DNA of 64,000 nucleotides from Wenyingzhuangia fucanilytica (lineage in GTDB: Bacteria; Bacteroidota; Bacteroidia; Flavobacteriales; Flavobacteriaceae), in NCBI RefSeq assembly GCF_001697185.1, contig NZ_CP014224.1, forward strand, positions 62,001-126,000. Reading direction: 5' to 3'. Positions 1 through 8,344 of this stretch are shown here, one piece after another. Numbering within the stretch: the first letter of the stretch is position 1; every line of letters starts with the position of its first letter. The position numbers were made by a program, and so were the translations under genes. Under the pieces are notes generated by a model, which saw only the letters and a list, made by a program, of their open reading frames with translations, did no database searches and was not told the DNA's origin.

Positions 1-96
1 TCGGAAAAAATGTCAGTATAATGTTCATAAATCAACAAGGTTTTGTTTCTATGTCGATAAAATGTCACACTGTAAGGTTTTGGAATATTTATTGTC

Positions 97-104
97 TAAA
101 TTTG
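97..104 (+). promoter_or_regulatory. Candidate -7 promoter box of the bacilliredoxin gene
   Basis: TAAATTTG fits the Bacteroidota -7 consensus TAnnTTTG and lies 57 nt before the start codon. No well-spaced -33 TTTG was found. I see no gene in bases 1-161; the minus-strand reading frame there overlaps the bacilliredoxin gene and has no recognisable features. Confidence 0.4.
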
Positions 105-161
105 CATAACGATTCAAAGATCTTTGAATCATTAATTTATTGAAATTTAAAGTATATACAT

Positions 162-575
162 ATGTATCCACAAGAATTAACGGCTCCAATGGAGGCACAA
201 TTAGTACAAGCAGGAGTAACAGCATTAAAATCTCCAGCAGATGTTGAATCATTTATCGCAAAAGAAGGAACTGCATTAGTAGTAGTGAATTCAGTTTGTG
301 GTTGTGCGGCAGGAACAGCAAGACCAGGAGTGATTGCTTCTTTACAAAATTCAAAATTACCTACTAGTTTAGGGACTGTTTTTGCAGGAGTTGATGGACC
401 AGCGGTTCAAAAAGCACGTGAATTTATGATTCCTTTTCCTCCATCATCACCAGCAGTTGCTTTGTTTAAGGATGGACAATTAGTACACATGTTAGAGCGT
501 CATCACATTGAAGGGCATTCTGCAGAAGCTATTGCAGCAAACTTGTCTGGAGCTTACGATGAGTATTGTAAATAA
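162..575 (+). CDS. Bacilliredoxin, BrxA/BrxB (YphP/YqiW) family
   Basis: A 137-residue cytosolic thioredoxin-fold protein. It begins [10 protein letters not shown], typical of this family, and carries the Cys-Gly-Cys active-site motif at residues 46-48 (SVCGCAAG). In Bacillus, bacilliredoxins remove bacillithiol from mixed disulfides on oxidised proteins; in Bacteroidota the low-molecular-weight thiol partner is less certain, so the exact substrate is inferred. The length is normal for the family. The gene stands alone, with its own candidate promoter at 97-104 and a strong hairpin terminator directly after it, and converges on the GH82-like gene. Confidence 0.93.
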   Translation: MYPQELTAPMEAQLVQAGVTALKSPADVESFIAKEGTALVVVNSVCGCAAGTARPGVIASLQNSKLPTSLGTVFAGVDGPAVQKAREFMIPFPPSSPAVALFKDGQLVHMLERHHIEGHSAEAIAANLSGAYDEYCK

Positions 576-597
576 GAAATTGTAAAAGCAAATAAAA

Positions 598-634
598 AAG
601 CCCCTTTAAATTAATTTAAAGGGGCTTTTTTATT
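598..634. terminator. Bidirectional rho-independent terminator
   Basis: A near-perfect palindrome, AAAGCCCCTTTAAA / TTTAAAGGGGCTTT around a TTAA centre, with A and T tracts on either side. It serves the convergent bacilliredoxin (+) and GH82-like (-) genes. Confidence 0.9.
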
Positions 635-653
635 AAAGATAATAGTCAGTATT

Positions 654-2195
654 TTATAACCCAGGACTATTAGAAGTGGTAGGAATTGTACCATATGCAT
701 TACTTGTACAGGCGGTTGGGGTGTTGTAAAGAATGTTTCTCACAGTTGAAAACCTAGTAGTTGTTCCATTTACATTGATGATGTAGTTTCCATTAGAGTT
801 GGTACCATTTGTGTTGTCAAATCTTTCTCCTAAAGAAGGTCCATAGTATTCAAAACCATTCCCCATTCCTGTGTCAGTAGGATTTTTAATCTTGCTAGTC
901 CAATCATTACAAGGGATAAATGGTAAAAAGGATTGTTTTAATTTGGCGTTTGTAGGTTTGTAAATTGTTGTTACATTTTCTATGGTTGTGCTTTCAAAAC
1001 TACCATTTTTTAAATATCCAATTTGATTAGTGATGTATGGATCTAGAGAGCCGTTTATAGAAGCGTCAGATAATCTAATAGCCCACTGTGTGCCATTAGC
1101 TCTCTTGTATTGGTTGCCTATGAATTTAGAAGAGTTTCCAGTTCCTGATATTTTACCAGCAATAAAGTTTTTAAATTGGTTTCCTCCAGATGAGGTTAAA
1201 GCATAAGTTTTATTAGTGTCAAAAACTTCAATAAACCCGTGTTCAACTCTTACAGCAAAAGCACATCCAGTTGCGGTAATATTTCTTGCTGTAATTTTTC
1301 CGTTTTCAGTAAAGTGAGGAGAAAACATGATAGGGCAAAGTCCACTAGTACATTTTATCATATCTGCGTAAATATTTCTCAATCCAAATAACTTACCACC
1401 ATTTTTAACAGCATCTTTCATGGTTTTGTCATCAGTTTCTAGTCTAAGAGTTACTCCACCTTTACAATATAGATTTTTAAATAATACATTTGATGCAGAA
1501 TACGCTTGGATTAACCCATAACCTGTGTGTGAAATTCCTGTTTGGTTAATTTTTTCGATGACACCATTTTTAGGATAAGGTTCATTGTCAGAGTTTGATG
1601 GGATGTAATTTAGTAAGATTGATGCTAGTGAAGTTCTTCTGTCTTTAATAATAAAATTAGAGATTTTAAAATTAGATACTCTTCCCATTTTTATCACTGC
1701 CATGTTTTGGTTTAGGTTAGCGGTGGCAGATAGGTCTATTGTAAATTTTCCGCCTACACCTATAATACTAACATCAGTAACTCTAGTACCATTACCAGAA
1801 CTACCAATACTGAAAATGCGTTTAATATTATTGTTAGATGGTTTAATAATAGTTCCACTTTCTATTTCTAATTGTATTTTGGATTTTAATTTGATTTCTC
1901 CCCAGTTATACGTTTTTTTAGGGATTTTAATAATGGCTCCAGTGCTGCTATTATTAATAAGTGTTTGAAGTTGTGTACTTGTACTTCCAGTGAAATTTTT
2001 TGTGGGTAGGTTGGTTGGGGGTTGAAAATAGTTTGTAGAATTATATCCTGTTGAAGTTATTCCGGTTTTAGCTTCTCTAGAGAGGTTAAATTCTTGTTGA
2101 TTGTTTGCGGTGATTTCTTGTTCAATCTCGTTAGCGCAAGAAATTCCTGCGAACATAGCCATAAATAGCCCTACTTTTTTAATAGTTAATTTCAT
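654..2195 (-). CDS. GH82 family (iota-carrageenase-like) lipoprotein
   Basis: A 513-residue exported lipoprotein. The signal peptide ends in a lipobox (AGISC, Cys20). The rest reads as a right-handed beta-helix. From about residue 88 to 326 it aligns, from my memory of the sequence, with the Alteromonas iota-carrageenase CgiA: shared blocks include GYGLIQ, NLAVFKL/NMAVIKM, METD/LETD and PHF. The CgiA catalytic residues Gln222, Glu245, Asp247 and His281 correspond to Gln230, Glu253, Asp255 and His294 here, so an active enzyme is likely. GH82 enzymes cut beta-1,4 bonds of iota-carrageenan from red algae. No T9SS tail is present; it is probably anchored to the outer membrane. It lies downstream of rluA but is unrelated to it. 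Substrate specificity is inferred; kappa/iota hybrids are possible. Confidence 0.82.
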   Translation of the reverse strand: MKLTIKKVGLFMAMFAGISCANEIEQEITANNQQEFNLSREAKTGITSTGYNSTNYFQPPTNLPTKNFTGSTSTQLQTLINNSSTGAIIKIPKKTYNWGEIKLKSKIQLEIESGTIIKPSNNNIKRIFSIGSSGNGTRVTDVSIIGVGGKFTIDLSATANLNQNMAVIKMGRVSNFKISNFIIKDRRTSLASILLNYIPSNSDNEPYPKNGVIEKINQTGISHTGYGLIQAYSASNVLFKNLYCKGGVTLRLETDDKTMKDAVKNGGKLFGLRNIYADMIKCTSGLCPIMFSPHFTENGKITARNITATGCAFAVRVEHGFIEVFDTNKTYALTSSGGNQFKNFIAGKISGTGNSSKFIGNQYKRANGTQWAIRLSDASINGSLDPYITNQIGYLKNGSFESTTIENVTTIYKPTNAKLKQSFLPFIPCNDWTSKIKNPTDTGMGNGFEYYGPSLGERFDNTNGTNSNGNYIINVNGTTTRFSTVRNILYNTPTACTSNAYGTIPTTSNSPGL

Positions 2196-2348
2196 AGTTA
2201 GAGTGTTTGATTGTTTTTTAGTGAATATTTAGTTTATTCGCTGTTTTTATAAAAAAACAATAATATTTACTCTATTAATTTGTGAATATTATCTTTTTGT
2301 AGGTGTATTTTAACTTAATTGTTTTCTGATAGAAAGAATAATGAGTGT

Positions 2349-3044
2349 TTATGAGTTGTGCTCACAACTCTTCCAAACAGCATCATCAGGAACCGGAGCG
2401 ATTAACGTTATCGGTTCTTTTTTTACAGGATGGATAAATTCTATTTTACGAGCGTGTAAATGAATACTTCCATCTTTGTTACTTCTTTTAGCACCGTATT
2501 TTAAATCTCCTTTAATAGTACAACCTAAAGTAGAAAGTTGAACTCTAATTTGGTGATGTCTACCTGTTTCTAATTCAATTTCTAGTAATTGAAAATTATC
2601 AAGTTTTTTTAAAAGACTGTAGTGTAAAATAGCTTCTTTGGCTCCTTGTGTATTAGCTTTGCAAACGTTTGATTTGTTGTTTTTAGGGTTTTTTACTAAA
2701 AAATGTCTCAAGGTCTGTTTTGTAGGGATGTCTTGTTTGTTAACAACAGCCCAATAGGTTTTGTGAATTTTTTTATCTCTTAAAGCTTTGTTTAATCGTT
2801 CTAAGGCTTTAGAGGTTTTGGCAAAAATTACAATTCCAGAAGTAGGTCTGTCTAGTCTGTGTACAACACCTAGATAAACGTTTCCCGGTTTGTTTTCGTT
2901 CTCTTTAATGTATTCTTTAACAACATCACTTAATGGTTTGTCTCCAGTTTTATCTCCTTGAGTAATATCTCCAGAACGCTTGTTGATTACAATTATATGA
3001 TTGTCCTCAAAAAGAATTTGTAAGTTGTTTTTGGTAGAATGCAT
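2349..3044 (-). CDS. RluA-family RNA pseudouridine synthase
   Basis: A 231-residue enzyme that isomerises uridine to pseudouridine in rRNA or tRNA. It has the RluA-family motif HRLDRPTSG with the catalytic Asp65, and the later block RHHQIRVQLSTLG. No S4 domain is visible, and the length suits the short RluC/TruC-like group, so the target base cannot be assigned. It is the last gene of a three-gene minus-strand operon (hydrolase-engB-this gene), 12 nt after engB. Confidence 0.92.
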   Translation of the reverse strand: MHSTKNNLQILFEDNHIIVINKRSGDITQGDKTGDKPLSDVVKEYIKENENKPGNVYLGVVHRLDRPTSGIVIFAKTSKALERLNKALRDKKIHKTYWAVVNKQDIPTKQTLRHFLVKNPKNNKSNVCKANTQGAKEAILHYSLLKKLDNFQLLEIELETGRHHQIRVQLSTLGCTIKGDLKYGAKRSNKDGSIHLHARKIEFIHPVKKEPITLIAPVPDDAVWKSCEHNS

Positions 3045-3056
3045 TGCAAACGGAGT

Positions 3057-3671
3057 TTACAGGTTTCCTGAATTAAAGTCTTGATTAATACTGTCTATAA
3101 AATTTAAAATATCATCTTTTCCATTTCTGTTGGTAGAAGAAGATGTAAAATAAGTAGGAAAGTATTCAAATCTATCTTTTAACATGGCAGCTTCATATTT
3201 TGCTATGTTTTGTGTAATAGCTTTGGGCTTTAATTTGTCTGTTTTGGTAAAGATAATAGCAAAAGGAATTTCGTTTTCTGCTAAAAACTCCATAAATGCT
3301 ACATCAATTTTTTGTGGAGAATGACGAGAGTCTATCAAAACAAAAGTACAAACAAGTCCTTTACGTTGTTTAAAGTAATCGGTAATAAAACTTTGAAACT
3401 CCTTTTTTGTGGTTTTAGAAACACGAGCATATCCATAACCAGGTAAATCTACCAAAAACCAATTTTTATTAATTTTAAAATGGTTAATTAGTTGGGTTTT
3501 ACCAGGAGTACTTGATGTTTTTGCAAGTTTGTTTCTACCTGTTAGCATATTGATTAATGAAGATTTACCAACATTAGATCTTCCTATAAATGCGTATTCT
3601 GGAATGTTTTCAGAAGGACATTTTGATACCTCTGAATTACTTATAACAAACTCAGCAGATTTAATCTGCAT
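3057..3671 (-). CDS. engB: Ribosome biogenesis GTP-binding protein EngB (YihA/YsxC)
   Basis: A 204-residue TRAFAC GTPase needed for assembly of the large ribosomal subunit. The G1 P-loop is GRSNVGKSS (residues 30-38), a Thr-rich G2 follows (SSTPGKT), G3 is DLPGYG (75-80) and G4 is TKTD (142-145). Length and motif order are normal for the family. Its start codon overlaps the stop of the upstream hydrolase by one base (TAATG), which indicates translational coupling in the same operon. Confidence 0.97.
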   Translation of the reverse strand: MQIKSAEFVISNSEVSKCPSENIPEYAFIGRSNVGKSSLINMLTGRNKLAKTSSTPGKTQLINHFKINKNWFLVDLPGYGYARVSKTTKKEFQSFITDYFKQRKGLVCTFVLIDSRHSPQKIDVAFMEFLAENEIPFAIIFTKTDKLKPKAITQNIAKYEAAMLKDRFEYFPTYFTSSSTNRNGKDDILNFIDSINQDFNSGNL

Positions 3672-4438
3672 TATTTTATGTTGTTTTTGTCAAACCAAGC
3701 ATCAACTATTTTGTTAAACTCATCAGGATGTTCCATCATTGGAGCATGTCCGCATTTGTCAATCCAAAATAATTCAGAATTAGGCATTAGTTTGTTGAAT
3801 TCATCTGCAACTTCAGGTGGAGTAACATCGTCTTGTTTACCCCAAACCAAGCAAGTTGGAATTTTCATATCAGGTAAATCCTTAGCCATGTTATGTCTAA
3901 TAGCGCTTTTAGCTAAAGCTAAAATTCTAATAGCACAGTTTCTGTCGTTTACAACCGCAAACAAATCATCAACCATTTTTTTAGTTGCAGTTTTAGGGTC
4001 GTAAAATACAGCTTCGGCTTTGGTTTTTATATAGTCATAATCACCTCTTTTTGGGTAAGTGTCACCCATTGCTTTTTCGTATAAACCAGAACTTCCTGTT
4101 AAAACTAAAGAATCTACCAATTCAGGAAAAGCTTTGGTGATATATAATGATACATGACCTCCTAATGAGTTACCTAGTAAAGTAGCTTGTGAAATATTTT
4201 TGTATTCCATAAAACTCTTTACAAATTTAGCAAGGTTTTTAACGTTCGTTTTAATTATTGCTAAGGTATAAATGGGTAATTCAGGTACAAGTACTCTATA
4301 ACCATTTTTAGAAAAGTGTTCTACAACACCAGCAAAATCACCAAGAGTTCCCATTAAACCGTGTAAAACTATGATTGTTCTACCTTCTCCGGCCTCAATA
4401 TACTTAAACTCTCCTTCCGTTTTAATTAAATATTCCAT
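3671..4438 (-). CDS. Alpha/beta-fold hydrolase
   Basis: A 255-residue cytosolic serine hydrolase without a signal peptide. It shows the oxyanion HGLMG block (residues 26-30), the nucleophile elbow GNSLGG with Ser91, an acid in GKQDD (Asp203 or Asp204) and the catalytic His231 in CGHAPMMEHP. The closest types are BioH/MhpC-like carboxylesterases; the substrate cannot be read from sequence. It is the first gene of the minus-strand operon with engB and the RluA-family gene, divergent from mraZ. Confidence 0.9.
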   Translation of the reverse strand: MEYLIKTEGEFKYIEAGEGRTIIVLHGLMGTLGDFAGVVEHFSKNGYRVLVPELPIYTLAIIKTNVKNLAKFVKSFMEYKNISQATLLGNSLGGHVSLYITKAFPELVDSLVLTGSSGLYEKAMGDTYPKRGDYDYIKTKAEAVFYDPKTATKKMVDDLFAVVNDRNCAIRILALAKSAIRHNMAKDLPDMKIPTCLVWGKQDDVTPPEVADEFNKLMPNSELFWIDKCGHAPMMEHPDEFNKIVDAWFDKNNIK

Positions 4439-4577
4439 GCTTATTATCTAGGCTTAGGTTTAGCTGCAAATGTAAACTTTTTTTGATAAAAAACCACTTA
4501 TTCATAAATATCACCTATAGTCTGAGGGTTAACTTCTTAACTGATTGATATTTAAAATATAAGCGTTTTGGGCTCTT

Positions 4578-4628
4578 GTGGTAAAACTTATCAACAATGT
4601 GGGTAAAAGTGGTAAAAAGTGGTGAAAT
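4578..4628 (+). promoter_or_regulatory. MraZ-type operator: phased GTGG repeats before mraZ
   Basis: GTGG occurs at 4599, 4609 and 4619, exactly 10 bp apart, each followed by an A-rich segment (GTGGGTAAAA, GTGGTAAAAA, GTGGTGAAAT). A fourth copy, GTGGTAAAAC, lies 21 bp further upstream at 4578. MraZ of other bacteria binds arrays of GTGG/AAAGTG repeats spaced by one helical turn, so this is very probably the autoregulatory dcw operator. The array runs up to the mraZ -7 box and covers the -33 region. Confidence 0.8.
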
Positions 4629-4634
4629 ATTTTA

Positions 4635-4642
4635 TATTTTTG
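4635..4642 (+). promoter_or_regulatory. Candidate -7 promoter box of the dcw cluster
   Basis: TATTTTTG matches TAnnTTTG and begins 7 bp after the last base of the operator array. The mraZ GTG codon is 18 bp further on, so the leader would be only about 10 nt. Confidence 0.65.
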
Positions 4643-4659
4643 AAAAGTAAAATCAAAAA

Positions 4660-5133
4660 GTGGATTCATTAATAGGAACATACGAATGTAAAACAGACGC
4701 TAAAGGGCGTGTGATGCTTTCATCTGGATTAAAAAAACAGATGGAAAGTGTTTTACATGAGGGGTTTGTGTTAAAAAGATCGGTCTTTCAATCTTGTTTG
4801 GAATTGTATCCAATGGCGGAGTGGAACAAGGTGATGGGGCAGGTGGGAAAGTTGAATCGCTTTGTAAAAAAGAATAATGATTTTATCAGATTGTTCACTG
4901 CTGGAGTTAAAAATGTTGAATTAGACGCTTCTGGGAGGTTATTATTACCAAAAGATTTATTGGTGTATTCTAAAATTACCAAAGAAGTGGTCTTGTCATC
5001 GGCAGTGTCGATTATAGAGATTTGGGACAAAGAATTGTATGAAAAAGCAATTGATGGTGCAATGGATGATTTTGCTGAATTGGCAGAGCAAGTAATGGGA
5101 GGTTTAAATACAGAAGAAGATGAGTTATCATAA
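4660..5133 (+). CDS. mraZ: Transcriptional regulator / division protein MraZ
   Basis: A 157-residue MraZ with two AbrB-like half-domains, marked by DAKGRVMLSSGLKKQ near residues 13-27 and DASGRLLLPKDLL near 87-99. MraZ forms a ring and binds phased GTGG-type repeats before its own gene; in other bacteria it tunes the dcw operon. The start is GTG: it directly precedes the MraZ-like MDSLIGTYECK, and no ATG fits. The gene overlaps rsmH by 14 nt. It is the first gene of the cluster and its probable operator is intact. Confidence 0.97.
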   Translation: MDSLIGTYECKTDAKGRVMLSSGLKKQMESVLHEGFVLKRSVFQSCLELYPMAEWNKVMGQVGKLNRFVKKNNDFIRLFTAGVKNVELDASGRLLLPKDLLVYSKITKEVVLSSAVSIIEIWDKELYEKAIDGAMDDFAELAEQVMGGLNTEEDELS

Positions 5134-6019
5134 TCCAGTTTTGTTAAAAGAAAGTGTTGATGCGTTGGATATAAAGCCAAACGGTGTTTATGTTGATGTA
5201 ACTTTTGGTGGTGGAGGTCATTCTAAAGAGATTTTATCAAGGTTGGGTGATGATGGAAAGTTATTTGCTTTTGATCAAGATCCTGATGCGCATAATAATG
5301 CTATAGATGATGAGCGTTTTACCTTGATTCCGCAAAACTTTAGATATATAGAAAGGTTTTTAAGGTTCTATGGAGTAAGAAAGGTAGATGGTGTTTTGGG
5401 AGATTTTGGAGTGTCATCTCATCAATTCGATCAGGCAGAAAGAGGGTTTTCTACTCGTTTTGATGCGCAGCTAGACATGCGTATGGATCAAAAAGCAGAG
5501 GTGAGCGCAGCGCATATTATCAATTATTATTCTCAAGATGATATTGCAAATATTTTGTTTCAATACGGAGAGTTAAGAAATGGTAGGGCTATGGCAAAAG
5601 TTATTGTGGCGGCTCGTGAAGAAAATAAAATAGAAACCAGTTTTCAGTTAAAAGAAGTGTTGGCTCAGTTTTTACCCAAGGCAAAAGAACATAAAATATT
5701 AGCACAAATATTTCAGGCTTTACGAATTGAGGTAAATCAGGAGTTAGAAGTGTTAAAAGAGTTCTTAACTCAAATTCCAAATATTTTAAAAGAAGACGGA
5801 AGGTTGAGTGTGATTTCTTATCACTCTTTAGAAGATAGATTGGTGAAAAGATTTATTCAGAAAGGAATGTTTGAGGGAGAGCCAGAAAAAGACTTTTATG
5901 GAAATTTTAGTGTTCCTATGCAAAAAGTCGGTGGGTTGATATTGCCAAGCAAAGAAGAAATCAAAATAAATAATAGGGCTCGTAGTGCCAAGCTGAGAAT
6001 TGCAAAATTAAAAAGCTAA
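5120..6019 (+). CDS. rsmH: 16S rRNA (cytosine(1402)-N(4))-methyltransferase RsmH (MraW)
   Basis: A 299-residue SAM-dependent methyltransferase that modifies C1402 in the decoding centre of 16S rRNA. The SAM-binding block is YVDVTFGGGGHS (residues 24-35). Further family motifs are VDGVLGDFGVSSHQFD and VISYHSLEDRLVKRF. The length is standard. It overlaps the end of mraZ, as usual in dcw clusters, and is followed after 3 nt by ftsL. Confidence 0.97.
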   Translation: MSYHNPVLLKESVDALDIKPNGVYVDVTFGGGGHSKEILSRLGDDGKLFAFDQDPDAHNNAIDDERFTLIPQNFRYIERFLRFYGVRKVDGVLGDFGVSSHQFDQAERGFSTRFDAQLDMRMDQKAEVSAAHIINYYSQDDIANILFQYGELRNGRAMAKVIVAAREENKIETSFQLKEVLAQFLPKAKEHKILAQIFQALRIEVNQELEVLKEFLTQIPNILKEDGRLSVISYHSLEDRLVKRFIQKGMFEGEPEKDFYGNFSVPMQKVGGLILPSKEEIKINNRARSAKLRIAKLKS

Positions 6020-6022
6020 TAA

Positions 6023-6346
6023 ATGGGAGTTGGTGAATTTATCTCTGGGGTTTTAAAAGGAGACTTTTTAATAAAGAGTGATTCTGTTAAAAACTGGAAA
6101 GTCATTTTTATAGTGTTAGGAATGTCTATAGTCATGATTACCTGTGCACATAAAACCGACGAGAAAAACATAAAAATATCACTCCTTAATAAAGAGATAA
6201 GGGCGTTAAAAGCGGAGTATATAGATAGCGCAACCAAAGTGGTTCATTTAAAATTAGAATCCACAGTTAAAGAACAAGTAGCACAAGTGGGGTTAAAATC
6301 ATCAGAAGAGCCTCCAATAAAAATAGTAGTTAAAAAACCAAAATAG
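6023..6346 (+). CDS. ftsL: FtsL-like divisome protein
   Basis: A small 107-residue bitopic protein between rsmH and ftsI, the usual place of ftsL. A cytoplasmic segment is followed by one membrane helix (about residues 27-43, IFIVLGMSIVMITCA) and then a charged heptad-like coiled coil (about 50-85). FtsL works with FtsB and FtsQ to activate FtsW-FtsI in septal wall synthesis. Sequence similarity in this family is always weak, so the assignment rests on position, size and topology. The spacing to neighbours (3 nt and 5 nt) indicates tight coupling. Confidence 0.85.
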   Translation: MGVGEFISGVLKGDFLIKSDSVKNWKVIFIVLGMSIVMITCAHKTDEKNIKISLLNKEIRALKAEYIDSATKVVHLKLESTVKEQVAQVGLKSSEEPPIKIVVKKPK

Positions 6347-6351
6347 TAAAA

Positions 6352-8343
6352 TTGAGCACCACAGAAAAAAGCATATTAGACAGATTAGGATGGTTAGTGT
6401 TAGTGCTAGCTGTGCTTTTTGTTGTTTTAATTGTTCGAGTGGGGTTTATACAATCTGTTGAAGGAGAGTATTATAGAAAAGTATCAGTTCAAAGAACAAT
6501 TAAAACGGATACCATTTTTGCTAATAGGGGAAATATTTACGCTACTGGTGGAAATCTTTTAGCTACTACCATGTCTAAATATACCGTTAGGTTAGATATG
6601 GTTACCATAGAGAACAAAGTTTTTGAAGAGAACTATATCGCGTTGAGCGATTCTTTATCTACATTATTTAAAAAACCGTCATCTTATTATAGAAAGTATT
6701 TGCGAGATGCAAAAAGACGTAAAAACAGATATCTTTTTTTAGCTAGGGATTTAGGGTATATAGATTATGCAAGGCTAAAAACTTTTCCAATTTTAAAACT
6801 AGGTCAATACAGAGGTGGTTTAATTACAGAGCAAAGAAATGTAAGAGCGAGACCTTTAGGAGATTTGGCAGTGAGGACTGTTGGATATTCTGATTATAGA
6901 GGAAATGTTGGCGTAGAAGGAGCTTATATCGACTATTTAAAAGAGCATCATGGTTGGAGACAAAAGCAAAGAATTGCTAAAGGTCAATGGAAACCAATTA
7001 ATGATAAAAATGAAAAAGAACCTCAAGATGGTAGTGATGTAATTACTACGATTGATGTAAATATTCAAGATGTAGTACATGCGGCTTTGTTAGAGCAGCT
7101 AGAAACTTTTGAAGCAGATCATGGATGTGCTATGGTGATGGAAACCAAAACTGGAGAAGTGAGGGCGATTGTCAATCTAGGGAAATCGGCTAGTGGAACC
7201 TATTTTGAAAAAAGGAATTACGCAATTTACGAAGCTCAAGAACCGGGTTCAACTTTTAAACTAGCAAGTTTATTGGTGGGCTTAGAGGATAAGAAAGTAG
7301 ATACAGGTGATGTTGTAGATACCGAAAAAGGAGTGATGAAAGTTTATGGTAGGAGTATTATAGATTCTCATAGAGGGGGGTATGGAAAGATATCTTTGGC
7401 AAGAGCTATTGAAGTTTCTTCTAACGTGGGGATTGCAAAAATGGTTATGGACGCTTATAGTAATAACCCTCAGCAATTTGTTGATGGAATTAATAAGTTA
7501 GGGTTTGGTAACAAAATAGGGGTACCTATTAAAGGAGAGGGGCAACCATTTATTCCAGATCCTAAATATGTAAAAAGAGGAGATCCTAAAAGTTGGAACG
7601 GTTTGTCTTTGGCTTGGATGGCTTGGGGTTATGGAGTAAAAGTAACACCGTTACAGTTGCTAACTTTTTACAATGCTATTGCAAATGATGGGGTGATGAT
7701 TAAACCAAGGTTTATTAAAGAGCTACGTCATCAAGGAGAAGTAAAGAAAGTTTTTGAGTCAGAAATTTTAAATCCTAAAATAGCATCAAAAGAAACCATA
7801 ACAGAGTTACAGGCAATATTAAAAAATGTAGTGATTCGTGGAACCGCAGAAAAATTGTATTCACCAAGTTTTTCTATGGCTGGTAAAACAGGAACTTGTC
7901 AAACGGAGTATTGGACAGGAAATACTCAATACGTTTCTTCTTTTACTGGTTTCTTTCCGGCAGAAAATCCAAAATATACTTGTGTGGTAGTAGTTAATAA
8001 ACCTAATAAATATAAAGGGTATTATGGGGCTACTGTTGCTGCTCCAGTATTTAAAGCCATTGCACAAAAAATATATACCAGTTCTTTAAAAGAAAAAGAA
8101 GTGTTGTTGGATTTACCAAAACTAGCGGCTTTAGAAAAGGATGATAAAAAATATCAAAAAGAAAATTTAGAAATTAAAAACATTATGCCAGATGTTAGAG
8201 GAATGGCAATGATGGATGCGGTTTCTGTTTTAGAAAATAAAGGATTAACGGTTGCTGTTCAAGGCGGGTTAGAGTTTGTAAAAAAACAGTCAATCACTAA
8301 AGGAGTAGGTATCAAAAGAGGACAACAAGTAGTACTGTATTAA
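6352..8343 (+). CDS. ftsI: Septal peptidoglycan transpeptidase FtsI (PBP3) with PASTA domain
   Basis: A 663-residue class B penicillin-binding protein that cross-links septal peptidoglycan. One membrane helix lies near residues 12-32, followed by the dimerisation region and the transpeptidase domain with Ser300-Thr-Phe-Lys303 (SxxK), Ser356-Ser-Asn358 (SxN) and Lys512-Thr-Gly514 (KTG). A single C-terminal PASTA domain (about 612-663) is usual in Bacteroidota. The start is TTG at 6352, 5 nt after the ftsL stop; the first internal ATGs would delete the membrane anchor. Its partner glycosyltransferase ftsW lies downstream in the same cluster. Confidence 0.97.
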   Translation: MSTTEKSILDRLGWLVLVLAVLFVVLIVRVGFIQSVEGEYYRKVSVQRTIKTDTIFANRGNIYATGGNLLATTMSKYTVRLDMVTIENKVFEENYIALSDSLSTLFKKPSSYYRKYLRDAKRRKNRYLFLARDLGYIDYARLKTFPILKLGQYRGGLITEQRNVRARPLGDLAVRTVGYSDYRGNVGVEGAYIDYLKEHHGWRQKQRIAKGQWKPINDKNEKEPQDGSDVITTIDVNIQDVVHAALLEQLETFEADHGCAMVMETKTGEVRAIVNLGKSASGTYFEKRNYAIYEAQEPGSTFKLASLLVGLEDKKVDTGDVVDTEKGVMKVYGRSIIDSHRGGYGKISLARAIEVSSNVGIAKMVMDAYSNNPQQFVDGINKLGFGNKIGVPIKGEGQPFIPDPKYVKRGDPKSWNGLSLAWMAWGYGVKVTPLQLLTFYNAIANDGVMIKPRFIKELRHQGEVKKVFESEILNPKIASKETITELQAILKNVVIRGTAEKLYSPSFSMAGKTGTCQTEYWTGNTQYVSSFTGFFPAENPKYTCVVVVNKPNKYKGYYGATVAAPVFKAIAQKIYTSSLKEKEVLLDLPKLAALEKDDKKYQKENLEIKNIMPDVRGMAMMDAVSVLENKGLTVAVQGGLEFVKKQSITKGVGIKRGQQVVLY

Positions 8344-8344
8344 T

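Noticed and set aside
1702-1968. Plus-strand reading frame inside the GH82-like gene
   Set aside because: It is antisense to a gene with a clear family match and has no recognisable sequence.
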